Under the pieces are notes generated by a model. That model had not been told where the DNA came from, did not search any database, and saw only the letters and a program-made list of their open reading frames with translations. From assembly GCA_001821935.1 (NCBI GenBank), contig MHOU01000008.1, forward strand, positions 1 to 53,807: a stretch of 53,807 nucleotides of DNA, read 5' to 3'. This stretch comes from Candidatus Staskawiczbacteria bacterium RIFCSPHIGHO2_02_FULL_43_16. Its GTDB lineage: Bacteria; Patescibacteriota; Minisyncoccia; Minisyncoccales; Staskawiczbacteraceae. A program made the position numbers and the translations under genes. Shown here in pieces: positions 7,429 to 15,408 of the stretch. The first letter of the stretch is position 1; every line of letters begins with the position of its first letter.

Positions 7429-7955
7429 GTAGACGGGCCCTTGCCGACGACGGAGGGGGTTGGTTACTGAAGGGCAACTAGCCACAAATGTCCCATCTTG
7501 TAGACGGGCCCTTGCCGACGACGGAGGGGGTTGGTTACGATAACCGGTTCTGGGAATGAAATTTTTTCCAAGTAGACGGGCCCTTGCCGACGACGGAGGG
7601 GGTTGGTTACGAAAAACAGAACTTTTAGAGCCTCTCTGGTCTTGTAGACGGGCCCTTGCCGACGACGGAGGGGGTTGGTTACGGCAATAGACATGACAAA
7701 AAAAGCGATGATAAGTAGACGGGCCCTTGCCGACGACGGAGGGGGTTGGTTACTGGTCCACGAATGGGCCCTTTCTTAAACTTCGTAGACGGGCCCTTGC
7801 CGACGACGGAGGGGGTTGGTTACAAATAACGGCGACAAGAAAGTATTTTTAGCGGCGTAGACGGGCCCTTGCCGACGAAGACGGGGGTTGGCTACAACAC
7901 GGCCTTATCAATTTTCTTGGGCAAATGTAGACGGGCCCTTGCCGACGACGGAGGG
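7429..7955 (+). CRISPR. CRISPR array: 39-nt repeat GTAGACGGGCCCTTGCCGACGACGGAGGGGGTTGGTTAC, 8 units, 7 spacers of 31-33 nt
   Basis: Repeats start at 7429, 7500, 7572, 7644, 7715, 7785 (identical), 7857 (degenerate) and 7927 (truncated at 29 nt); spacers unique. Confidence 0.97.
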
Positions 7956-7980
7956 TCAAAACAAAAAACAAAAAACTGCC

Positions 7981-8008
7981 AAAGAGCTTCATTGGGGGCT
8001 CTTTTTTC
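7981..8008 (+). terminator. Intrinsic terminator after CRISPR array
   Basis: AAAGAGC-loop-GCTCTTT followed by TTT. Confidence 0.65.
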
Positions 8009-8138
8009 TTGTAGAACTTTTGTGGTAGAATGGTTTTATGAAAAAAAAGTGGCGATTTTTATAGAGGGGCCACAAAGATATTTCAAAACATATTTCAAAA
8101 CATTTGACAGTCATTTTTTAGAAGCATATAATGAAAAT

Positions 8139-8387
8139 ATGTTAGATGATAAAGATATACAAAAATTAATAGAGGTATTTGCAACAAGAGAGGAAATTGT
8201 TACAAAACCGATGTTTGAAGAATTAAAGTCAAGTTTTAATGACCTGCAAACTTCGGTTGATGCTTATGCCGAAAAAGCGGATACATATTTCCAGGAAATG
8301 GCAATGTTGACCCTTAAGGTAAATAGGCATGAAAAGTGGTTGGAAAAAATGGCAGAAAAATTGGGGATGAAACTTGATTATTACTAA
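8139..8387 (+). CDS. Small coiled-coil protein of the MLDDKDIQKLIEVFATREE type
   Basis: In-frame ATG 8139 in the ORF 7869-8387; LQTSVDAYAEKADTYFQEM...NRHEKWLEKMAEKLGMKL. Confidence 0.55.
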   Translation: MLDDKDIQKLIEVFATREEIVTKPMFEELKSSFNDLQTSVDAYAEKADTYFQEMAMLTLKVNRHEKWLEKMAEKLGMKLDYY

Positions 8388-8402
8388 CATTATCAAGGCT
8401 AC

Positions 8403-8431
8403 AAAAAATCACCTTAACACGGTGATTTTTT
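8403..8431 (+). terminator. Intrinsic terminator
   Basis: AAAAAATCACC-TTAACAC-GGTGATTTTTT. Confidence 0.65.
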
Positions 8432-8515
8432 GTGCATTTGACAGCAGGCAGTTTAACTGGTAATATTATTTTTAGTTGTAGATTTCACTGGCTAGTTTTC
8501 ATAAAGGAGTTGGGA

Positions 8516-8791
8516 ATGCGAAGTACCAGTACCGAGGCTGTTGTCTGCCCCATTGAAGGTAGTGATGGCCGTCACACGTGGCATCAGGTTGGTTTCGAAA
8601 TCAAGCCCGCTTGCAAATGTGGAATCGTGTTGTGCGGAGCCAATAGTCCGCAGCAAGGGGAATTCTACGCCCCCTGCAATCTTCCCAAAAACCATGATGG
8701 GCCGTGTGAATGCACCTGGCATCCTGAATTGGGCACTTGGGAAAAAACAACTCCCGCCAGGCACGAAACTGGCCAGTTAGTCGAAGTTTGA
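8516..8791 (+). CDS. Small Cys/His-rich hypothetical protein
   Basis: AAAGGAG before ATG 8516; CKCGIVLC...PCNLPKNHDGPCECTWH. Confidence 0.45.
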   Translation: MRSTSTEAVVCPIEGSDGRHTWHQVGFEIKPACKCGIVLCGANSPQQGEFYAPCNLPKNHDGPCECTWHPELGTWEKTTPARHETGQLVEV

Positions 8792-8808
8792 TCTGTTGCG
8801 GATCAACC

Positions 8809-8841
8809 AAGGCGGCCCGAATTACCGTGGCCGCCTTTTTT
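8809..8841 (+). terminator. Intrinsic terminator
   Basis: AAGGCGGCC...GGCCGCCTTTTTT. Confidence 0.7.
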
Positions 8842-8871
8842 CTTGGAAAAAATGTGTGGTAGAATACGGGT

Positions 8872-9594
8872 ATGAAACAAAAAGTCGCGATTTTTGATGT
8901 TGATGGCACGATTTTCCGATCCAGTTTATTAATAGAAGTGGTACGGGTTTTAATTGAAAATAAAATATTTCCGCAGAAAGTAAGGTTCACCTATGAAAAA
9001 AGTTACCAGGATTGGTTGGATAGAAAAGGCAGTTATGAAACCTATATTATGGATGTGGTTAAGGCTTTTGAGGGGAATTTGAAAATATTGGCCCACGATG
9101 ATTTTATGAGAGCGGTAAAACAGGTCATTGCTTTCCATAAAAACCGGACCTATGTTTACACGCGGGGCTTGATTGCCGATTTAAAAAAGAAAGGCTATTT
9201 TATTTTAGCCATTTCTCATTCGCCCAAAGAATTACTGGATGAGTTTTGTGCGCAGTGGGGGTTTGATAAGGTGTATGGCCGGGTGTATGAAGTGGGCAAG
9301 AACGGGAAATTTACCGGTGAAACATTATATAAAGAAGAAATTTCCGACAAGGCAAAAATTTTAAAGCGTTTTATTGAAAAGGCCACCGCCGTTGGCGGGG
9401 TCCCGTCCGAAGGCGGGAAAGGGTTGAGTTTGGCGGATTCCTATGGTGTGGGGGATTCGGAAAGTGATATTAAGTTTTTGACGTTTGTGGAAAACCCGAT
9501 TTGTTTTAACCCTAATGGTAAGCTGTATGAGCACGCCAAAAAGCATGGGTGGCAAATAGTCGTTGAGCGCAAAGATGTAATATATAATTTATAA
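8872..9594 (+). CDS. HAD-superfamily hydrolase (SerB-like)
   Basis: KVAIFDVDGTIFRSS...AISHSPKELL...GVGDSESDIKFL. Confidence 0.8.
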   Translation: MKQKVAIFDVDGTIFRSSLLIEVVRVLIENKIFPQKVRFTYEKSYQDWLDRKGSYETYIMDVVKAFEGNLKILAHDDFMRAVKQVIAFHKNRTYVYTRGLIADLKKKGYFILAISHSPKELLDEFCAQWGFDKVYGRVYEVGKNGKFTGETLYKEEISDKAKILKRFIEKATAVGGVPSEGGKGLSLADSYGVGDSESDIKFLTFVENPICFNPNGKLYEHAKKHGWQIVVERKDVIYNL

Positions 9595-9731
9595 ATCCAA
9601 AATACAAAATTACAAATCCCAAATAATACCAAAATCCAAACTTTTTAAATCCAAAACACTTTTTGAATTTTAAATTTCGAAGATTGTAATTTATTTGGAG
9701 CTTGTAATTTTGAATTTGTAATTTAACTTTC

Positions 9732-10442
9732 ATGGACTTAAAAGGAAAAACCATCATCATTACTGGGGCGGCGCGGATTGGGAAGGAAGTGGCAAAACAA
9801 CTTAAAGAAAAAGGGGCGAATTTGGTGATAGCGTATTTCAGCGACCCGGCTGAGGCCGGGCCCCATGGCGCGGGTGTGCAGGCCGATGTTTCAAAAAAAG
9901 AAGATGTGGCACGGGTGGTGGCATTTGCCAAAGAAACATTTGGCCGAGTGGACGGGCTGGTGCATATGGCGGCCATTTATGAAAAATCGCCTTGGGAAGC
10001 GCTGGACGAAAAGCATTGGGACAAAAATATGAATGTCATGGCCAAAAGCACGTTTTTATTTGGCAAGATTTTGGGGGATGAACTTTTGAAAAATGATGGG
10101 GAAGTAAAGGGGAAGATGATTTTCTTTGCTGATTGGTCGGTGCTGGCTAGCCCATACAAAGATTACTTAGCTTATAATGCGGCCAAAAGCGCCGTGGTGG
10201 GGTTGACCAAGTCGTTTGCCAAGGAATTGGCTCCCGGAGTTTTGGTCAATGCCATTGCGCCCGGCCCCATGTTGCGGCCGCTGGATTTGACCGATGAAGA
10301 AAATGAAGAAGCCATGGCCGGCACGCCGCTTGCCCGCTGGGGCGGGGCGGATGAAATTGCTAAAGGGGTTTGCTATTTAATGGATGCCGATTTTGTGACG
10401 GGGCAAGTGCTGACGATTGACGGAGGGAGGAGTATTGCTTGA
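9732..10442 (+). CDS. SDR-family oxidoreductase
   Basis: KTIIITGAARIGKEVA...YNAAKSAVVGLTKSFAKELAPGVLVNAIAPGP. Confidence 0.9.
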   Translation: MDLKGKTIIITGAARIGKEVAKQLKEKGANLVIAYFSDPAEAGPHGAGVQADVSKKEDVARVVAFAKETFGRVDGLVHMAAIYEKSPWEALDEKHWDKNMNVMAKSTFLFGKILGDELLKNDGEVKGKMIFFADWSVLASPYKDYLAYNAAKSAVVGLTKSFAKELAPGVLVNAIAPGPMLRPLDLTDEENEEAMAGTPLARWGGADEIAKGVCYLMDADFVTGQVLTIDGGRSIA

Positions 10443-10607
10443 CGGATTTATTAAGATATTGCATAGCTATTGACACGCAAAACATAGCATGCTAACATTA
10501 CCTTACTTAGTAGAAGCGGGGTCGAGTTTCTCACGAGGTAAAATTTAAAAGTAACAACAGGTGGCAGGCGGCGGGTTAATCCCCAAAACCTAACACCTAA
10601 AATCTAG

Positions 10608-10805
10608 ATGACAGGTACAATCAAAACTCTGACAGAAAAAGGTTTTGGATTTATCGCCCGCGAAGGCGAAGCCAAGGATCTTTTCTTCCATTCAAATGAT
10701 TTGAATGGCGTAACCTTCACTGAATTGAAAGTTGGCGATGTAGTCAACTTCGATGTTGAAGAAGGTCCAAAAGGACCTAGCGCAAAAAACGTAACACGCG
10801 CTTAG
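10608..10805 (+). CDS. Cold-shock-domain protein
   Basis: MTGTIKTLTEKGFGFIAREGEAKDLFFHSNDL. Confidence 0.9.
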   Translation: MTGTIKTLTEKGFGFIAREGEAKDLFFHSNDLNGVTFTELKVGDVVNFDVEEGPKGPSAKNVTRA

Positions 10806-10813
10806 TTAGTAAT

Positions 10814-10844
10814 AAAAGCCGCGCCCTGTCGGGCGCGGCTTTTA
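10814..10844 (+). terminator. Intrinsic terminator
   Basis: AAAAGCCGCGCCC-TGTC-GGGCGCGGCTTTT. Confidence 0.75.
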
Positions 10845-10887
10845 TGTTGTTGCAAAAAACCGCCACCAGTGAGATAATGTATATATT

Positions 10888-11664
10888 ATGGCCATACAGC
10901 GCAGAAGGTCAAATTTATATACACCGGGATTAGATGCTCCTTTCAATGTCAGCAGGTCAAAAATCGCGCTCTTCTTGGAATGCCCACAATGTTTTTGGCT
11001 GGACCGGCGGCTGGGGATTTCCCGGCCAGACATGCCCGGCTGGTCGCTTAACAGTGCGGTGGACACCTTGCTAAAAAACGAATTTGATTTACTGCGTGAA
11101 AAAAAAGAACCGCACCGGCTGATGCTGTTTCACCGCATAGACGCTGTTCCATTCAATCACCCCGATTTCCACATTTGGCGGGATGATCATGGTAAGCGCA
11201 TCGGGGCTTCTGTCTTACACAAAAAAACTAATTTGAATATTTGTGGTATCATTGATGATATCTGGCAAAACACGCAAACCGGGCAGCTGCACATTGTAGA
11301 TTACAAATCCACCAGCACCGATTACCGAATTTCCCTGGACGGCAAGTACAAAGATGGCTATAAAAAACAGATGGAAGTATACCAGTGGATTTTCAAACAG
11401 ATGGGCTTTGAGGTTGCGCCCGCCGGTTATTTCTTGTTTGCCAATGCCGTAAAAAACCGGCCGGGTTTTCATGGCAAATTGGAATTTGAGAGTTCTATTT
11501 TAGAGCACGTTGGCGATGATTTATGGATTGAACCTGTTTTGCTGGATATTAAAAAATCCCTTGATAGCGATCACATTCCCGAACCGGGGCCGCAATGTCA
11601 GCATTGCGCTTACCGCAAATTAATCAACCAAGCAAAATTAAAAACACAAATCAGTTTAATTTAA
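10888..11664 (+). CDS. PD-(D/E)XK nuclease (Cas4/RecB-like) with Cys pairs
   Basis: CPQCFWLDRR...GIIDDIWQNTQTGQLHIVDYKSTST...QMEVYQWI...CQHCAYRK. Confidence 0.7.
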   Translation: MAIQRRRSNLYTPGLDAPFNVSRSKIALFLECPQCFWLDRRLGISRPDMPGWSLNSAVDTLLKNEFDLLREKKEPHRLMLFHRIDAVPFNHPDFHIWRDDHGKRIGASVLHKKTNLNICGIIDDIWQNTQTGQLHIVDYKSTSTDYRISLDGKYKDGYKKQMEVYQWIFKQMGFEVAPAGYFLFANAVKNRPGFHGKLEFESSILEHVGDDLWIEPVLLDIKKSLDSDHIPEPGPQCQHCAYRKLINQAKLKTQISLI

Positions 11665-11668
11665 AAAC

Positions 11669-12064
11669 ATGGATGAAAAGTTAAAGTGGGGGATAATAAC
11701 CATTATCATAATTTCAGTCATTGCGGGCGGGTTTTTCGTTCTGCAAAACATCCAGCATGCCAAAGCGGTAAAGCTTCAACAGTTTGCCACGTGCTTGAAA
11801 GATAGTGGCGCGGTTTTTTACGGGGCGTTTTGGTGTTCACATTGCCAGAACCAAAAAGCCATGTTTAATACCTTATTTGAAAGCGCTGTGGATAAACTGC
11901 CTTACATTGAATGCTCAACGCCTGATACCAACGGTCAGCTGGAAATTTGCAAAACAGAAAAAATAGACACGTATCCAACCTGGAAATTCGCCGACGGTTC
12001 GGTTGAAACCGGAGAAGTTTCTTTGCAAAAACTTTCACAGAAAACTAATTGTCCGTTGCCATAG
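11669..12064 (+). CDS. Membrane-anchored thioredoxin-fold protein
   Basis: VFYGAFWCSHCQNQKAMF...TYPTWKFADG. Confidence 0.75.
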   Translation: MDEKLKWGIITIIIISVIAGGFFVLQNIQHAKAVKLQQFATCLKDSGAVFYGAFWCSHCQNQKAMFNTLFESAVDKLPYIECSTPDTNGQLEICKTEKIDTYPTWKFADGSVETGEVSLQKLSQKTNCPLP

Positions 12065-12066
12065 TT

Positions 12067-12609
12067 ATGGATTTACTGTTTATCGTCAATAAAAAACTTG
12101 CTATTGAAACGGTACTGGCCCAGCTGTTTATTGTTTGGGCTTTGGTGTATCTGTTTTTTTTGCGTAATAAGCACCGTACGATAACAGATTTTTTAGGAAA
12201 ATATGGAATTGCGTTTGCGTTTTTGATTTCTTTTACGGCAACCGCCGGCAGTTTATTTTATTCAAACGTGGCGGGGTATGCGCCATGTTACCTGTGCTGG
12301 TGGCAGAGGATTTTCATGTATCCACTGGTGATTATCACCGGTTTGGCTTTGTTAAAACGCGACCGGCGCGCCGTAGATTATATTCTTTCGCTTGCGGTGA
12401 TTGGGTTCGGTATTTCCCTTTGGCACAATTTCATTTACTACTACAATGGAGGGTTAAGTGTGTTTTGTGATTTAGGCGCCGGCCAGGTTTCTTGCGTGAA
12501 GCGCTATGTGTTTGAATTGGGTTATGTGACCATTCCCATGATGGCGCTGACGGCGTTTGCCCTGATTATTACCCTTACCATTTTTGTAAAATTAAAAGAT
12601 AAATCATAA
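12067..12609 (+). CDS. DsbB/BdbC-family disulfide bond formation protein
   Basis: 4 TM, PCYLCWWQRIFMYP and second Cys pair FCDLGAGQVSC. Confidence 0.8.
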   Translation: MDLLFIVNKKLAIETVLAQLFIVWALVYLFFLRNKHRTITDFLGKYGIAFAFLISFTATAGSLFYSNVAGYAPCYLCWWQRIFMYPLVIITGLALLKRDRRAVDYILSLAVIGFGISLWHNFIYYYNGGLSVFCDLGAGQVSCVKRYVFELGYVTIPMMALTAFALIITLTIFVKLKDKS

Positions 12610-12612
12610 ACC

Positions 12613-12912
12613 ATGTCAGATATTTTAGATATCGACGGTTACAAAATCGGTAGCATTTCAGAGGACGGCAAAGTGCATAACAAAAAAGGTTATGCTATTG
12701 GCCGTGTCTCTATTGACGGTAATGTTTTTAACGCTTCAGGTGGCAAGGTTGGCACATTTAAGCCGGACGGCCATGTTTATAAAATGGGCGAATATGTGGG
12801 TGATGTCAAAACCGACGGCAAGGTATACGATAATGACGAAGATTATGTGGGAAGGGTGAAGGGTGAACACATTATTTCAGGCGGGGCGGCGCTGTTACTG
12901 TTGATTATTTAG
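12613..12912 (+). CDS. 5-fold beta-flower-like repeat protein
   Basis: About 20-aa repeats GYKIGSISEDGKV / GYAIGRVSIDGNV / GKVGTFKPDGHV / EYVGDVKTDGKV / DYVGRVKG. Confidence 0.55.
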   Translation: MSDILDIDGYKIGSISEDGKVHNKKGYAIGRVSIDGNVFNASGGKVGTFKPDGHVYKMGEYVGDVKTDGKVYDNDEDYVGRVKGEHIISGGAALLLLII

Positions 12913-12987
12913 TGCGCCATGCTTGACAGGTTTTCTTTTATTTTTTACCGTGGTATAATGATTCTAATATAATAATTATTATTTTAT

Positions 12988-13368
12988 ATGTCTAAACAAC
13001 ATAAAGACGATTCCAATCCCTATGGAGCAGAGCTCATTATAGATTTGCATGAATGTGATCTGGATGGGCTGGTTAATAAAGAAAAATTAACCGAATTTTT
13101 TGTGACGTTATGCGAAAAAATTGACATGAAGCGGCACGGCGATCCGTTACTTTGGGAAGACTACAGCGATCTACCGCACTTAAACGGGGTTTCCGCCATG
13201 CAATTCATTGAAACCAGCACCATTGTCTGTCATCCGCTCCCTATGCTGGGGTCGGTGTATGTAAACATCTTTTCCTGCAAAGAGTTTGATTACAATATGG
13301 CCTTAGAATTTTGCAAAGGTTTTTGGCGCGCCAAAAAAGAGGTGCATACCTTGGTAGTGAGAACCTAG
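12988..13368 (+). CDS. Divergent S-adenosylmethionine decarboxylase-like protein
   Basis: GVSAMQFIETSTIVCHPLPMLGSVYVNIFSCKEFD resembles the SpeH/SpeD core. Confidence 0.5.
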   Translation: MSKQHKDDSNPYGAELIIDLHECDLDGLVNKEKLTEFFVTLCEKIDMKRHGDPLLWEDYSDLPHLNGVSAMQFIETSTIVCHPLPMLGSVYVNIFSCKEFDYNMALEFCKGFWRAKKEVHTLVVRT

Positions 13369-13371
13369 TTT

Positions 13372-13689
13372 ATGAACTTTTTTTATCAAATTTTATTCGT
13401 ACTTATTACAACCGGTTTTTTTGTAGCCGGAAATACCATTACCGCCCATTGGGCCAGAACCAATCAACAATGGCTTTGGATTCCAATTTTTTTGTGCGCC
13501 GCCATTGGGTACATGCTTTTCGGGTTATTGATAAGGCAAACCAATTTCTCTGTTTCCGTGGGACTAGTGGACGCCCTTTTGGTTGTTATCTCTATTGCTA
13601 TCGGAGTTTTTATTTTAAAAGATACAGTTAATATTCAGCAAATGATAGGACTTGCGTTTGCTTGTTTGGCTGTAATACTTCTTGTCTAG
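13372..13689 (+). CDS. SMR/EmrE-like small membrane transporter
   Basis: 4 TM, ...SVGLVDALLVVISIAIGVFILKDTVNIQQMIGLAFACLAVILLV. Confidence 0.5.
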   Translation: MNFFYQILFVLITTGFFVAGNTITAHWARTNQQWLWIPIFLCAAIGYMLFGLLIRQTNFSVSVGLVDALLVVISIAIGVFILKDTVNIQQMIGLAFACLAVILLV

Positions 13690-13726
13690 TCTTGCGTATC
13701 AAAAATATAGTATAATAAATAATAAA

Positions 13727-14566
13727 ATGTCTAACGGATTACTTTTACACAGAATATTCATTGCCTTAATGTCGCTGGTGTACCTTTTCTTCATCGGTTG
13801 GTTTTTAAAGTTGTGGCTTAACGGACAAACCCAGGGTGTAGAAAACTTATGGACTAATTTTTATGGAATTATTCCTCTGGCTGGCGGAATCTATGGTTTG
13901 GTCATTTCCCGTCATTGGGGCGGATTAAAAAGCAGTGTCGGGCGTGCAGTGGTGTTTCTTTCCCTGGGATTGGTAACGTGGGGAATTGGCATAGCCATAT
14001 GGATTTTTTATAACCTGGTGCTTGGCACAGAAGTCCCCTACCCCTCTTGGGCCGATGCCGGATTTATTTTGAGCTGGCCACTGTGGGGCATGGGGGCTGT
14101 TTATCTGTCACGGGCCACGGGCGCTCAATTCGGACTTAAAAATAAAGGCGGAAAATTGGTTCTTTTTATTGTACCGGTTGTTATTATCGGGTTTTCTTAT
14201 TATTTTCTGGTTACGGTTGCCCGGGGAGGGATTTTGCTGGACTTGTCTGAATGGAGCTTATTGAAAATCTTTTTCGATTTGGCGTATCCGATTGGCGATA
14301 TTGTTATTCTGACGCTTGCAATGCTGGTGTATGGCCTTTCGTATAAATACTTTGGAGGGAAATATCGTTACGCCATTTATCTCATTCTCTTGGCATTTGC
14401 GTTTAACTATCTGGCTGACTTTACCTTTTCTTATACCACCACCATTGAAAGCTATTATAATGGAAGTTTGGCGGATGCCCTGTTCGCAACAACCATGTTT
14501 ACTTTGTCGGCAGGCATTGCCATGCTCAACCCAGCCGTTCTGCGCAATAAAAAAGAAAATAGTTAA
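13727..14566 (+). CDS. Polytopic membrane protein
   Basis: Multiple TM helices; start trimmed to ATG 13727. Confidence 0.5.
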   Translation: MSNGLLLHRIFIALMSLVYLFFIGWFLKLWLNGQTQGVENLWTNFYGIIPLAGGIYGLVISRHWGGLKSSVGRAVVFLSLGLVTWGIGIAIWIFYNLVLGTEVPYPSWADAGFILSWPLWGMGAVYLSRATGAQFGLKNKGGKLVLFIVPVVIIGFSYYFLVTVARGGILLDLSEWSLLKIFFDLAYPIGDIVILTLAMLVYGLSYKYFGGKYRYAIYLILLAFAFNYLADFTFSYTTTIESYYNGSLADALFATTMFTLSAGIAMLNPAVLRNKKENS

Positions 14567-14571
14567 AACCC

Positions 14572-14868
14572 ATGTCATTTTTTGATCAAATAGCTATAAG
14601 GATCATCAAAGAACAGGAGCTTATTATTGGTCCGGTTGCTTGGGATGAAGCAAAAAAAGTTTCGGGCCTTCAAATGACTGGTTTAAACCATACCGAAATT
14701 AGTGTTCAAAATGGTGATCCTAAGGTAGTAATCAATAAGCTGGTAGAGCAATATGAAAATATTTTCGGCAAAGCTTCCCACGAAGTTTGCAAAGAGGCGG
14801 TGCAGGATTTGATTGCGGAAATGCCGGACGACCAGATTCCTTCAAGTTTGAAGCAACGGGCCCAATAA
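14572..14868 (+). CDS. Hypothetical protein
   Basis: Intact ORF in tandem. Confidence 0.4.
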   Translation: MSFFDQIAIRIIKEQELIIGPVAWDEAKKVSGLQMTGLNHTEISVQNGDPKVVINKLVEQYENIFGKASHEVCKEAVQDLIAEMPDDQIPSSLKQRAQ

Positions 14869-14974
14869 TTTGATATTAGTTGGCGAGGCCTCTTGGCGAG
14901 GCTTTTTGCATAAATATAATTTGACAAAGGTATTTTATATGTGTTAATATAGTAAACAAGAAAGGAGGTGGTGC

Positions 14975-15364
14975 ATGAAAAGGACTTTATTCCTTCTCAA
15001 GCCTGACTTTTTCGAGAAAGAACTTTGGCAAGAGTTTCTGGATGTCTTAAAAACGCACAACTTGGTGGTTGAATGCGATTTCTATGTCACGCTGGCAACC
15101 CTTGATGACGTGAAGGATCTTTATCAATGGGAAACCTTGTGGAACATAGAAATGATGATCCAGTACTGGTGCCAACAGCCTCATCGTGTCTTAGTGGTTA
15201 AGGCGAGGAATGCCGTACAAAAAGCCCATCAGGTCAAAAAGTTTTTCCGCTCTAAGTATTGCAACGAGTGTCATGTGATGTATACGCTTATACATTGTCC
15301 TGACACCTTCAAGGATTTTCAGAGGGAAATTAACTTTTTGATGGGCAAAAAGCTGGTGCAATAG
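14975..15364 (+). CDS. Divergent nucleoside diphosphate kinase-like protein
   Basis: SD AAAGGAGG; MKRTLFLLKPDFFEKELW...LIHCPDTFKDFQREINFL resembles NDK (KPD; VIHGSDS..EIxxF). Confidence 0.5.
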   Translation: MKRTLFLLKPDFFEKELWQEFLDVLKTHNLVVECDFYVTLATLDDVKDLYQWETLWNIEMMIQYWCQQPHRVLVVKARNAVQKAHQVKKFFRSKYCNECHVMYTLIHCPDTFKDFQREINFLMGKKLVQ

Positions 15365-15408
15365 CATATCGGGGAGAACTACTGCACCAGTTCTCCTTAC
15401 TTAAATTT

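Noticed and set aside
7464-7694. Minus-strand ORF with repeated VTNPLRRRQGPVY
   Set aside because: It is the CRISPR array read in reverse; the peptide repeat is the 39-nt DNA repeat.
7754-7784. Spacer 5 containing GGGCCCTT identical to part of the repeat
   Set aside because: Eight-base GC palindrome-like match; likely chance.
7869-8138. N-terminal extension of ORF 7869-8387
   Set aside because: Begins inside the last CRISPR units and crosses the array terminator; real start is probably ATG 8139.
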